Origin: Zizania palustris
Taxonomy: Eukaryota > Streptophyta > Magnoliopsida > Poales > Poaceae
Reading direction: 5' to 3'
DNA: 64,000 bases
NCBI GenBank assembly: GCA_019279435.1
Contig: JAAALK010000283.1
Coordinates: 61,858,642-61,922,641, forward strand
Part shown: piece by piece, positions 1 to 10,929 of the stretch
Numbering within the stretch: position 1 is the first letter of the stretch
How the letters are laid out: every line of letters begins with the position of its first letter
Made by a program: the position numbers and the translations under genes
Notes under the pieces: model-generated
The model's input: the letters and a program-made list of their open reading frames with translations, nothing else
What the model was told of the DNA's origin: nothing
Databases searched by the model: none

Positions 1-904
1 TATATGGTCAACAAGACAACACTGAATTGCGTATTGATAAGTGGCCCAATGTTTTTCAGTTTAAAAGATATGATTGTTTAACAGTAAGCGCCGAACAGAG
101 TGATTGACAAAGTCTTGTCTTAGTCCTACTATATGCTAATTTGATGGTAGCTAGTGTAGTAGTTGAGAAATAAAATGAGTGATTGTTTATACATCTAGTG
201 ATAAAGTAATGACGTGTAAAATCGGTTTTCGAGAAATTAAATAGATCTATCTCAAACTTCAGAAAAAATGTAACCTTTAACTAAAATTCTTCTTATGAAT
301 TGCAGTAGTATAGACTTTTTCCATCGCAGAAAAGAGATCTTTTACCATTTCTTTATATAAAGTTGAATATAAAGGTAATACCTCTTCTCTCACTTCCGAT
401 TATTATATAAATACGGTTTGGAGTTTTTCTTATTCCAACAATAAAAAATCTTCGCCGAACAACTTAACGTGGGGACAACTATTTGAGATTGATATAGTCA
501 ACACACATTCTTAATTTTTTATTTTTTATAAAAACTAGGCTATGTAACCTAGTCGAGATGACACACTTTGTTAATAAAACTTTTTCCTTTATGGAATATC
601 CAATGGTTTATAGGAATCTTGTCACATTTGAATGTCTCTACCAATATTTGAAGTATCGAGATGACCTTGTTGATGCTTCTACTATTGATAGAACCCTATC
701 GATGTTTCAAATATTGACAATTATTTAGATCTGTAATTATTGTAATTATTTGAAACAATAATCTAGAAATGTAATTTTGTAAAAAAATATTATTTAAAAA
801 AATCCACACACTCACTCCTTTTATATGGGCTGCATATCTGTGGTAATCCCATTTGTGCCCATGTTAAATATTTCACACATGTGATTTGTACGAACAAGCA
901 GATC
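1..904. other. AT-rich left flank, no gene seen
   Basis: I see no coding region, RNA gene or clear repeat boundary here. The sequence is AT-rich intergenic DNA. Its last five bases (AGATC, 900-904) are the left copy of the target-site duplication of the large Gypsy element that starts at 905. Confidence 0.6.
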
Positions 905-1393
905 TGTTGACACGAAAACACGCTAAACGCACTGACGCTGATCCGACGATCCAAAAGCGTGCAGATACTTAGGAGTAAACCCCTAAGCGTAACACAACGC
1001 CGACGTTGGGTTCCAACAATCCTTAAATAGTGGTAATGAAATAATGGAGTCACCAGGCAATCTAACAAGTATTTAGAAATAAAGTTTGATTAACCAAAGT
1101 GTTAGAAAAGTAATTAAATTAAACCAGCCAAGCAGCAGATTTAAACCTAACAGAACAGGATCAGTCAGACTGGCCTAGTAGGGCCAGTCAGACCGCTGAG
1201 TGCTAGCACGACCCGATCAAATCGAACACCTACCGTTGGTCAGATCAAACAGGCTATCGACAACCAACTGCTATTGCCAGCACGGGATGACAAATCTGGC
1301 ACACACCGGTCAGACCGCCAAGTACACGTTGGTCAGACTAAAGTGGTGGATGATTGCTGCTTCGCGTCGCCGGCACGCGTGATGACCGATTTG
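905..1393 (-). repeat. Truncated extra LTR copy joined to the 3' LTR of the outer element
   Basis: This stretch matches about the first 480 bp (plus-strand order) of the full LTR that begins at 1404, including the terminal TGTTGACA. It breaks off near 1393 and is followed about 10 bp later by the full LTR. The AGATC duplication sits outside this partial copy, at 900-904. The element's left end is therefore a compound of partial LTR plus full LTR. Confidence 0.85.
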
Positions 1394-1403
1394 GAAAAAC
1401 GTG

Positions 1404-2629
1404 TGTTGACACAAAAACGCACCAAACACACTTACGCCGATCCGACGATCCAAAAGCGTGCAGATACTTAGGAGTAAATCCCTAAGCGTAACACAATGCC
1501 AACGTCTCATTCCGACAATCCTTAAACAGTGGTAAAGAAATAATGGGGTCACCAGGCAATCAAACAAGTATTTAGAAATAATGTTCGATTAACCGAAGTG
1601 TTGGAAAAAGTAATTGAATTAAACCGGCCAAGCAACCGATTTAAATCCAACATAACAGGATTAGTAAGACCGGCCTAGTAGGGCTGGTCAGACCACTTAG
1701 TGTTGGCATGGCTCGGTCAGACCGAATACTTACCGTCGGTCAGACCGAATAGGCTATCGGTAGCCAACTCGCTCTTGCCGGCATGGGATGACAAATCCAG
1801 CACACGCCGGTCAGACCGCCAAGTACACATCAGTCAGACCAAAGTGGCGGATGATTTCTGCTTCGCGTCACCAACACGTCTGATGACAGATCCGGCACAC
1901 GCCGGTCAGACCGACCAGACAACATCGGTATGACCGACAACGCTAGACTAGAACGCCCGTGTCTCCGGTGACCGTCTTGCCGTGGATAACTTGCAACCAA
2001 AGTTCTTGGCGAAGAAGATGAGGTAAACACTGCAAGAACTCCAAAAAACCATAGGCAATTCATCCAAGAGACCGAATTACCGGTAAAAACCGATGAAACG
2101 GTAGAAATCCGTTACGTGGATGAAACGGACGATTCACGAGCGAACTGACAAGGACTTACCATGATTACGACACGACATACAGATGGTTGACAGCGCAAAC
2201 CAGTAAAGATGAACGTGGTAAACTAAACCTAGGGCAAGGAAAGTAGGTTGAATGTAAATGTGATTCAAGGTAGATAATAGAGTGGATCTATTAGGGTTTT
2301 TTGGGGGGCTCCTTGAATCGGCCTTGCCTCTATTTATAGAGGTTGGGCATGATGTCTTGGGCTTCTAATTTGAGTTGGACATGGGTCCTAGTCATTAAAA
2401 ATCAATTAGGGATAAAAAATACCCTTGAATCATCTAATTGGACTCGGACACAGATTTGGTCAGTTTGACCGGACCTATGGACAGTCTGACCGAAGTGGGG
2501 CCGGTCAGACTGACAGTACATTACCAGTCAGACCGGCCCATGCCAAGAACTTGGCATATTTTCGGCTAAGTTACCAAAAATTGATATTTTGACAACTTTA
2601 ACCATTAATGTCACTTTTTGCTATCAACA
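1404..2629 (-). repeat. 3' LTR of the outer Tat-type Gypsy element
   Basis: This is a 1226-bp direct repeat of 23679-24881, with TGTTGACA/TATCAACA ends. It contains many copies of a CGGTCAGACCG-like odd palindrome and a minus-strand TATA box at 2331-2338. The integrase 3' end lies immediately to its right. Confidence 0.9.
2331..2338 (-). promoter_or_regulatory. TATA box of the outer element's 3' LTR
   Basis: TATAAATA reads on the minus strand, in the transcription direction of the element. The same motif is in the 5' LTR at 24583-24590. Confidence 0.6.
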
Positions 2630-2716
2630 CATGCCTCACTGCATTTTGGCAAACTTTAGTGAGCCAAAAGCACAACGAGCTAAGGGCGATATGCTTTATA
2701 TCGGCCTATCGACACT

Positions 2717-3988
2717 TCAAGTGTTTTGCCACACACTTGGGAAGTACTTTTTCAAATATCTACCATTCAAAACCCTACGAAATCGCCCTCCTTGAACTGA
2801 CTCTATCAAATATGCATTGCTTGGAGCGATTTCAGCAACTGTAAAAGGACATTCCCAACTAGGCGACAATTTACCAAACATTGGGCTCTTAGTGCCTAAA
2901 GTCAAAATCGTCTTCCAAACCAAGTCACCAACTTGAAATGATTTTGCTCTCACCTTCTTGTTATAATCTCTAGCTACTCTTCTTTTGTCTCTTTATATTG
3001 CCTCTAGAGCTCTTAACCTCTTATCGATCACCTCTTCCAAATTATCCTTCAAAACAGTTTCATACTCATCGGCCGATAAGCCATCTTGCTTAAGCAACCT
3101 CAAAGATCCAAGATTCACCTTTACGGGTAAAACGACTTATTGTTCATATACTAACTCATATGGACTCACTTTGGTGGCACCATGCTTTACAACTCTACAT
3201 GCCCATAAGGCCTTAGAAAGCACTTCATGCCACCTATTAGAGAACTCTTCAATCTTTTTCTTAATTAGCTTAATCACAGTTTTATTACTAGACTCGGTCT
3301 AACCATTGGCCTGAGCATAGTATGGTGAAGAGTTTACCAACTTTATACCATAAGATTCAGCAAAATCACATACTTCTTTAGAAACAAATAAAGCACACTG
3401 ATCTGTAGTAAGAGTTTGAGGAATACCGAATCTATGTATAATGTGCTTCAAGATGAAATCAATTACCTCGTTTTGCGTCATATTCTTGAGAGGCACGACC
3501 TTGGACCACTTGGTGAACTAATTTGTAGCCATCAACACGAACCGGTACCCTTTTGAAGAGGAAGGATAAATTTGGTCGATGAAGTCCAAGGCCCAACCTC
3601 AGAACGACCATGGTTTGATAATAGGGTTAAGTAAAGATGCGGGAGCAAGCTAAATATTACCAAACCTTTGACAAGCTTCACATCCTCTATAATACCTAAA
3701 ACAATCCTCATTCATAGTCGGGGCCGATTGATGAGTACAACAAAGACCTTCATGTACTTCACCCACAGCAAGTCTAGACTGATCGGCATTCAAACATCTC
3801 AAAAGTACTCCATCAATAGTTCGATGATACAACTCATCGTCGAGTAATACAAATTTAAATGCCTGCCACCGAACTCTCCGATCAACCCGCTTACTAGGAT
3901 CCCTCAAATATTGAATAATTGGAGTTCTCCAATCATCCTCATGATTTCCTAAAGTACTCGCCAAATCATCACTTGAATTAGCGTTCAA
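2717..3988 (-). pseudogene. Integrase remnant of the outer Gypsy element
   Basis: Three minus-strand pieces follow integrase order. 3988-3650 has the N-terminal zinc-binding region (His pair, then CEACQRFG). 3496-3299 has part of the catalytic core (GIPQTLTTDQCALF, then SPYYAQANG), where the usual acidic D-N pair region can be recognised. 2953-2717 has the C-terminal domain (FQVGDLVWK, ending near GRYLKKYFP). Stops and gaps separate the pieces and the catalytic glutamate region is not continuous, so no functional integrase can be made. The remnant sits between the second RNase H and the 3' LTR, as in intact elements. Confidence 0.8.
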
Positions 3989-3998
3989 ATCATAAACT

Positions 3999-4229
3999 TT
4001 AACCCACCAAGGTCTCGAAACTCATACCACTAGGTGATATGAGCACAACTCCAACACCTTGGCCATTCTTACAAGCCGAACCATCAAAGTAAAGTTTCCA
4101 TGGTATTACCTCAATCAAAGCAGTATCACTACTCCAATTGACATCTACATGGTGATCAACTATAAAATTTACAACGACTTGGCCTTTCATAGCTTTCTGG
4201 GGTTCATAAGCCAAATCGTACTCAATCAA
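3999..4229 (-). pseudogene. Second (archaeal-type) RNase H remnant
   Basis: The 76-aa reading frame contains PWKLYFDGSACKNGQGVGVV. This is the first-aspartate motif (YFDGS) of the additional RNase H found in Tat-lineage Gypsy elements. It lies between the RT-linked RNase H and integrase, its usual position in that lineage. Only the N-terminal half is readable. It is the main reason for placing the outer element in the Tat lineage. Confidence 0.75.
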
Positions 4230-4244
4230 AGCATAAGCCCACTT

Positions 4245-5293
4245 TTAGATTCTCCCACTTAGAATTGACTTTTGCAACATGTACTTTATAACATCAGTTT
4301 GACAAGTAACAACACATATGCTAGATAGAAGACAATGTCGAAGTTTGGTACATGCATAATAAAGTGACAAACATAAACGGTCTAAACACACATACCTTGT
4401 CTCGGCATCTAGTAGGCGGCGACTCAAGAATGTGATGATGTACTCTTTTCCTTCCACCTCCTGATTTAACACAGCTCCTATCACACTATCTTCTACAACA
4501 ACGTATAGCCGAAACGGAATCCCGATTTTCGGTGCTCTTACCACAGGCGGTGATGACAAGCACTCTTTAATCTTCTCAAAAGTGTGTTGCTGACTTGCCC
4601 CCCAAGTGAATTTGACGTCGTTCTTTTGCTGAAGTATGGGTACAAAAGCATTAATCTTGCCAGGCAAGTTAGATATAAAGTAGCGCAAATAATTAACCTT
4701 GCCTAGCAACTTTTGCACATCTCTCTTGTATGTCGGCGCTTCAAAGTTCTTAATCTTCTCAATCCTCTTAGGATCAATCTCAATACCTCTTTCATTAATA
4801 TGAATCCTAAGAACTTGCCAGCCGACACGCAAAAAGCACACTTGAGCGGGTTCATCTTTAAGCCATACTGACAGATCCTATCAAAAGCAACTCTAAAATC
4901 GGCTAAATAGTTTTCCATGGCATCCGATTTGACTACAACATCAGCTATGTAGACCTCTAGCATAACTCTTAGCAACTCATGAAAGATCAAGTTTATAGCA
5001 CATTGATATGTAGCGCCAGCATTCATCAAGCCAAAAGTCATCACGACCCACTCAAACAAGCCAACAAAACCAGGGCATCGAAAGGTTGTCTTGTAGACGT
5101 CCTCTTTGGCCATAAAGATTTGATTATAACCAGTGTTGCCATCAAGAAAACTTATTACCTTGTGTCTTGAAGCATCGTTGATAAGCATGTCAGCTATCGT
5201 CATGGGATACTCATCCTTCGGAGTGGCCTTGTTCAAGTCCCTGAAATCAATACACACACAAATCTTGCCACTTACTTTCTTCTCTACATGCAC
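4245..5293 (-). pseudogene. Reverse transcriptase and RNase H remnant, outer element
   Basis: Two overlapping minus-strand frames cover RT and RNase H. 5293-4703 carries the RT palm (VCIDFRDLNKATPKDEYP, then FGLMNAGATYQ, then VYIADVVVKS). 4841-4245 carries the RT connection and first RNase H (KNFEAPTYKRDVQKLLGKVN, ending in the DAETRY region). The expected YIDD catalytic box reads YIAD, so one metal-binding aspartate is lost. The frames shift near 4841-4703, where the two overlap. RT would copy the element RNA and RNase H would remove it, but this copy is inactive. Confidence 0.85.
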
Positions 5294-5821
5294 ATTGTTA
5301 GCAACCCATTCAGCTTACCTGCATGGCCTAATAACCCCAATATTGAGCAATCATTATATCTCTTCTTTAACTCGGTCATTCATGACCGAATTAAAGCGAC
5401 GAGGGGGCTATTTATAAGGCCTAAACCTCGGTTTAATAGGTAGCCGATGCTCCACGAGCTCATGGCTTAGTCCGGACATCTCACTATACTCCCATGTGAA
5501 ACAATCGACGTATGACCGAAGCAACTTTATAACTTCTACCTTTTCATTAGCCTAAAAATTTTTGTTTACAAAAGTCAGCCTTGGAACAGTACCATCGCAT
5601 ATATACCTCTTCTAGAGGGTCGGCCAACGCAAAACCTTGACCTAACTTTTATACTTCGCTAACATCTTCAATGGCTTCGGCAATACCGTCTTTAGAAGAC
5701 CGATACTGGTCTATACGAGACTTTAGCCAATCAAGATTACTGTTACTAGACATGACTACTAGTTTAGAGATAGTCGTGCTACACCAGCCGACTTTACAAA
5801 CATGGGAACAAAACGTCCCTC
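5294..5821 (-). pseudogene. Decayed protease-RT spacer of the outer element
   Basis: This stretch joins the RT domain to the linker that resumes at 7690-7842 beyond the solo LTR. It has no long frame. It ends at the CCCTC target duplication (5817-5821) of the inserted LTR. I recognise no domain in it. Confidence 0.5.
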
Positions 5822-5934
5822 TGAGGAGCCATGCTGAATAGCGTGGGCCTCATGGCTCTAGAAGTGATGAGTCATTGTCAACGATAGTCAACGAGGACTG
5901 AAGAAGAGAAGAGATCTGCTGTTTCATGGGCCGC

Positions 5935-6150
5935 GTGTGACTCAGGTACACGGGCAGCGAGCGACTGTCGGGCAGAGGAGGCTGCGAAGTCGGGCTGGCC
6001 CAATCCGGGTGCATGGGCCAGAAGCAGTAGAAGACCCACTGGGCTGTTGACCAGGATTGACTCAGGTACACGGGCGGTGAGCGATTGCCGGGCTGAGAGA
6101 GCTGCGGAATCGGGCCGGCCCAATCCGGGTACCTGGTGCAAAGTCGGTGG
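5935..6150 (+). repeat. Imperfect tandem duplication inside the solo LTR
   Basis: Two units of about 119 bp, starting near 5938 and 6057, each begin GACTCAGGTACACGGGC and run to CCCAATCCGGGT. They lie upstream of the LTR TATA box, so they could be a duplicated promoter-proximal (U3) block. Confidence 0.75.
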
Positions 6151-6387
6151 AGGCTTTGTCAGTTTCGGCGCAAAACTGACGACCGTCGATCTTGTATCCG
6201 ACTGTCCAGAAGAGAAGCCGTAGTCGCTACGAAAACTTAGCTTCCGGACAAGTCATCTGTAACTCTAGGCCCACAGTCAGTCTGTCGTGTCTGTAAAAAT
6301 ACCTAAGGGCAGTAGAGTCTTTTCCTTTATTTTTGAGTCTGTAAAAACCCTAAGGGGCAGGTAGAATATTCCTAGTGTTGGGCTGCC

Positions 6388-6396
6388 TATAAATAG
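6388..6396 (+). promoter_or_regulatory. TATA box of the solo LTR
   Basis: TATAAATAG lies in a GC-rich context, about 570 bp after the LTR start. It is followed by a pyrimidine-rich leader (CTTTTCCTCCCTTCTCTC). Confidence 0.65.
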
Positions 6397-6889
6397 GACC
6401 CCAACCCCTAGGGTTTGGACTACCCTTTTGCTGAAATTGAATACCACTCTTTGGGTCACTCTTTTCCTCCCTTCTCTCTCCTGTGTGCGCCGCCAGGGGT
6501 TTCCCTCTCTCTGTTCGTGGCTCATTTTGGCTCAAATCTCTTGGATGCTTTTAATCCTTGGTCCCTGGAGAATTTATTGTTTGCATCTGGTTGATTTGGA
6601 GAGTTATTGAGTTGGATTCGGGCTGCTGTATTTATTTCTTGGGAAGAAGCTTCTTTGGCTGGGTGTGTTCTTCACGGTGGTAGTACTAGTTCTTGCTGTT
6701 GCAAATAGTACTGCTTTACTGTAGCTACAGTGTTCGGCTGCAGCTTTTCACCTTCTATTGCCCAGCTTTTTGATCGAAGCTGACAGTCTCTTTTGCCTTT
6801 TCGGTGTGTCTGCCGAAGCTCGGTTCTGTGCGAAGCCCCTCAACTCCGTGAGGCAAGCTCCGATCGATCCTTGTTAAAGGCTTCGCTCA

Positions 6890-7345
6890 GTTTCTCGAAC
6901 TTCGGTTTCTGCGTCTGAGTTGTTAGCTTCGAAGTTCCCTTGTATCGAAATCATCGCATACTTCGAACTAGCATACTCCGAATCTATCTGTTCGAAGTGC
7001 TCACTTCGTTAGGCTTCGAAGTGGGGTTCGAAGTTTTGTCTGTTCTGACAGACTTCGCTTTTTGTGTTCGAAGGTTTAGCTCCGAAAGCTTTCGGTTCTA
7101 AGTGTGTTCGAAGTTTGGTCTTCGAAGTGTATACTTCGAAGAAGGCTTCGACACTGTTTACTTCGCTCCGAAGCTCGTGACTCGAAGTTGCGTTCGAAGT
7201 CTTGTCTTCGAAGTGCTTACTTCGAACCAAGCTCCGGCACTGCTTTTACTTCGCTTCGAAGTACACTTCGCTTCTTACTTCTTCGAACTAGGCTAGACAG
7301 TGACACCTTCGGCATTTCGGACAGACTCCGACACCAACCTCCGAA
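6890..7345 (+). repeat. TTCGAA/CTTCGAAG-rich tract in the solo LTR
   Basis: Dozens of CTTCG, TTCGAA and TCCGAAG words occur in about 450 bp, often as CTTCGAAG palindromes with irregular spacing. It has the look of a diverged short-motif satellite. Short frames on both strands here reflect the repetition and are not genes. Confidence 0.7.
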
Positions 7346-7689
7346 GCAGACCTCGACGTGCGAAGGGGGCTTCGCCAAGTTCCGAACAGGAGACAACTTT
7401 GGACAGTAACTTCTCTTTTCACTTTATACATACTTAGATCTTTTCTTTGAGAAGTTTAGGCCTGTTATAATTTGTATATCTGCCTAGATTGCACTTCTTT
7501 AGATTTACACTATTTATCTTCAGATGCTTCTAGGTTAGAAACCTTTAGACTTAGGCCTTCTATTTATTTTCTGCTGCGTAATATTTTTTGAGGTGCGTTG
7601 GGTATTGGGAACAGGTCATTGATTCGAAAGAATTTTTAAGGCGCCCATTCACCCCCCCCTCTGGTCGCTACTTTCGGTCCTACACCCTC

Positions 7690-8300
7690 GGACACGCTAA
7701 CAAAGTCATAATCCGAGAGATCTCTACCTGATAGACACTCTACCTTATCATGGACGGCATCAATAGACACATCGGCTAAAACAACCTGGACCGAAGTATC
7801 AGCTGGTACAACCTCTACATCATCGTCGTCCCACTGAATCAAGCACTATGCAAAGTAGACATAATACAACAATTTGCATGAATTCAATCACGCCCAAGTA
7901 GCACACTATAGTTACCTTGCACATCGACGACGAAAAACAACGTCGGCAACGTCTTGTTGCCCACCGTCAGCTCTAGAGAAAGTACGCCATTGGCCTCGGA
8001 GCTCTCGTCGTTGAAACCGTTGAGTGTCAAGTTAGTCCTCATCAAGTCGTCTTCATTCTTGTCGAGCTTCTTCAATAGAGAGTATGGCATCAAGTTGATG
8101 ATAGCGCCTCCATCTACTAGCATCCTCGAGACCGTCTTCCCGTCGATGTACCCCTTGATGTAGAGAGGCTTCAAGTGGCAAGTCGTATCCTCAGGCTTCT
8201 CAAAAATGGCTTCCCGTGGGCCAAGGCTCAATTGAGAGGCCTCAGCCTCGTCCTGTGGAAGAGAAAACTCAGTGGGCAACATGACGACGTTTATGTCCAT
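7690..8300 (-). pseudogene. Retropepsin-type protease remnant and linker, outer element
   Basis: The frame at 8300-7884 contains the aspartyl protease active site as MLVDGGAIINLMPYSLL. The second half (LSLELTVGNKTLPTLFFVVD, then GNYSVLLGRD) matches Tat-lineage protease layout. The linker continues at 7842-7690 (IQWDDDDVEVVPAD) up to the CCCTC duplication of the solo LTR. The protease would cleave the polyprotein. It is separated from gag and RT by stops and by the insertion. Confidence 0.8.
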
Positions 8301-8639
8301 TGCCTAAGGAGTAGGCCCCTTAGAGACCGGCATGTAGTCGTCGTCCATCATGTCGTACTCATCGTCTCTTGGAGTGGGAGTCGGGTTATTTACGGCAACC
8401 GACTTTGGCTTCCATACCTGTCTTGCTGCTGGTCAGGGATGCATCTCCTCGAAAACATCGTCCCGCTCGTCCTCGACCTTCTTGTCGCGTATCTCCTGGG
8501 CTCGAAGATGTTGTAGCCACTTATTCTGGGACTTGGTCATACCTGGGGGTGCCCATGAAGGATGTGGCTTGGTTCCGGGCGCTACAACTTTATTCCTAGA
8601 AAATTTGGCTAGACGGGAATTGCCTGAACCGGCCTCGGC

Positions 8640-8870
8640 AATTTTGCGCTTGGCAGAACCCTGCTCCTGTGTGCTATCGGTCGGATCGGCCTTATTGGGC
8701 CGGTCTGACCGGCTGTGTCGATTGGACCGGCCATGGTGGGCCGGGCTGACCGAATGGTGCCGGATGCCTGCACAGTGTTGGTCAGACCGGCCACAGTAGA
8801 CCGGTCAGACCGAAGTGGTGATGTTGGTCGAACCGGTCCTAGGGCTGCGGTTAGACCAATAGTGCTCGTC
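8640..8870. repeat. Cluster of CGGTCAGACCG-like odd palindromes inside gag
   Basis: At least six variants of CCGGTCAGACCGG/CCGGTCTGACCGG lie in about 230 bp of the gag region. The same motif fills the element's LTRs. On the minus strand they encode a GPIRPI-type repetitive peptide. Confidence 0.7.
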
Positions 8871-9092
8871 TCATGCAGTTTGCTTCCCTCTTTCTCCGTG
8901 GAGGCCCCTTTAGGGATTGGGACGTCCTAGGACCCCACCTTGATGATGATAGCCTCGGACACCGTCTCCGGACGCCCTCATGGAACGACGGATGATCTGC
9001 TGAAGACATCATCTCTTGGAGCACTCATCAGACCCTACATGTTATAAAATACAGGCGGCACGAATGGAGCAATATAATATTGGGCAGGGAAT

Positions 9093-10440
9093 CTAGGAGG
9101 CAGAAAGTAGCAAGGGGACCACTACGCCATCGACAGATGATACGGTGGTGGAGGGAAAGGTGGCTCCAATGGCCTCGGACATTGTGGGCTGAACCCAATC
9201 CTCCAAGGAGGGGCCGGCATCACTGAAGGTCCTGGCTGAGTGCTCGCCTTCTTGGCCCTCTTCTTGTGCTTCTGGAACAACATGTCGTACGTCACCTTCG
9301 GCTTCTTGCGATTCATAGCCGAAGACAATGTGTTTGTGTTCACTTTCCACACTCCTACCTCAGGGTACTTTGGCACGAGCGTGTGTGGGCGTGGTTCTCC
9401 GATCACGATCTCCTCCCCCTTGGCGGACTCAGTCTGCTCAGGCCGATTCAGCATCTTCTTCCCATCGAGGTCAATAGTGTTCACGGTAAAGGGGTCCTAG
9501 TCGAGCTTCATCTTGGGATTTGCATCCAATTTCAATCATCCTTCTTCTATGGCTGATTGAACCTGCTGACAAAAACATTGCAATCGTTAGTAGAATGGGA
9601 ATAAGAATCATGCCACTTACAATAAGCCCGCTTCTTCAAGTCATCGGTAGTCGGGATGACGTGACCCTTCGGCAACCTGATAAGTTTAATCTTCAACAAA
9701 AAAACAAATATTTTATGGCACTTGGACACATCAAAAGAATACTTCACCTCGCTGGGCCAACTCTTGGTCGGAGACGGTCGTAGCTCAGTGCAAGTGACGG
9801 AAAAGTAAGGCCAAGTCCACTCTACGATGTACATATCGGCCAAGTCATCCTTGCTCTCCGATGATTTCTCATCGGAGTGCTCCATGACGTGAACCTCGGC
9901 CTTAGGCCTGTTAAATGTTTTAGTGATTTTTCTACTTTTGGCTCGACTTTCCTAAACCAGAGCCTTCTGCGGCACCTGACTAACATCAAAAAAATCATGG
10001 TCATCTAGTTTCTCCTTAAGTTCGGAGTGAAGACCATTAAAAGCTAGGTCTGCCAAGTCTCTATCAGAAATGTTCAAAGTAAAACATCGGTTTCTAGTGT
10101 CCCTAAAATGCTTAACGTACTCAGAGACACTCTCGTTAGCCTTCTGTCGAACCGATGTAAAGTGTGAAAGTCTAAGCTCGGTCTCCCCAATAAAAAAATT
10201 TCATGGAACTTCTACTCCAACTGGGCCAAAGTTTGAACGGAGTTCGGCGGTAACACCGAAAACCAAGTAAAAGTGGTGCCATAAAGCGATAGAGAAAATA
10301 ATCTAAGCTTCAACGCATCCAACCCACTAGGTTCGCCACACTGCTCTAAGAACTGGTCTATGTGCTCTAGGGTGGTCTTACTACCTTCACCATCGAATTT
10401 TGTAAATTCAGGCACCCTAAAGCCGCGTGGGTACGGGATG
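9093..10440 (-). pseudogene. gag remnant of the outer Gypsy element
   Basis: Minus-strand pieces in order are as follows. 10415-10212 is the retrotransposon gag core (PEFTKFDGEGSKTTLEHIDQ, then GTTFTWFSVLPPNSV). 10210-10000 is a decayed continuation. 9885-9547 has a zinc-knuckle-like CKWHDSYSHSTNDCNVF. 9484-9122 has a basic segment (NRKKPKVTYDMLFQKHKKRA). Gag would form the particle. Several stops and shifts separate the pieces. The N-terminal part lies beyond the inserted chromovirus, at 23111-23640. Confidence 0.75.
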
Positions 10441-10739
10441 GTGTTGAAGTGATCATGGTATGGCTTGTGATAAGCCCTAAACCGACCTCTATGTGTCCAA
10501 CCCGCAACCTCTCTAAACAGTACGCGAAACCACTTGTTAAGGTCATCTACGCCTCCTTCCTGCGCGCATCTCTCGTGTGGGGGCGCGACACACTGTGGTA
10601 TATCATGGTGTTGGCCATGCGGCTCCTCCTCTCATAGTGGTTCGAGATACGGGCCGTAATCGGGCCTATGCAGGTGTGCGGGAGCAGGAGGTAGGGGCAG
10701 CGCGGGGAATGGTAGCGCGGGCGCGGGCGATGGCGGCAT

Positions 10740-10929
10740 ATGGTATATGGCAGGGGCGGTCTGACCGGCCATAGGGCTAGTCTGACCGAAGGCATATTAG
10801 CTGGTCAGACCGGCCTGATGGCTGGTATGACCGACTGTTGCCGCCTGCTAAACCTGACTCATGCCGGACTGACCGGCCCAAGGGCCGGTCTGACAGACAA
10901 GGTCATGCGGGACCTCGGCCATGGGTGGC
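10740..10929. repeat. Second CGGTCAGACCG cluster, ending at the chromovirus insertion point
   Basis: Six or more variants (GGTCTGACCGGCC, GGTCAGACCGGCC and similar) occur between 10755 and 10900. The last five bases (GTGGC, 10925-10929) are the left target duplication of the inserted chromovirus. Confidence 0.7.

Larger units (their letters stand above)
5822..7684 (+). mobile_element. Solo LTR inserted in the outer Gypsy element
   Basis: The 1863-bp segment starts TGAGGAGCC and ends GGTCCTACA. It is flanked by a perfect 5-bp duplication, CCCTC (5817-5821 and 7685-7689), and interrupts the protease-RT spacer. There is no internal coding region, so this is one LTR left after LTR-LTR recombination. 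A plus-strand TATA box (6388-6396) and the pre-terminal tract ATTCACCCCCCCCTCTGG give the orientation. That tract resembles the LTR ends of SIRE/Angela-type Copia elements; the superfamily call rests on this resemblance only. Confidence 0.85.

Noticed and set aside
7009..7409. Frames with serine/leucine-rich periodic content
   Set aside because: Products of the TTCGAA-rich tract. No start context, no conserved domain, open on both strands.
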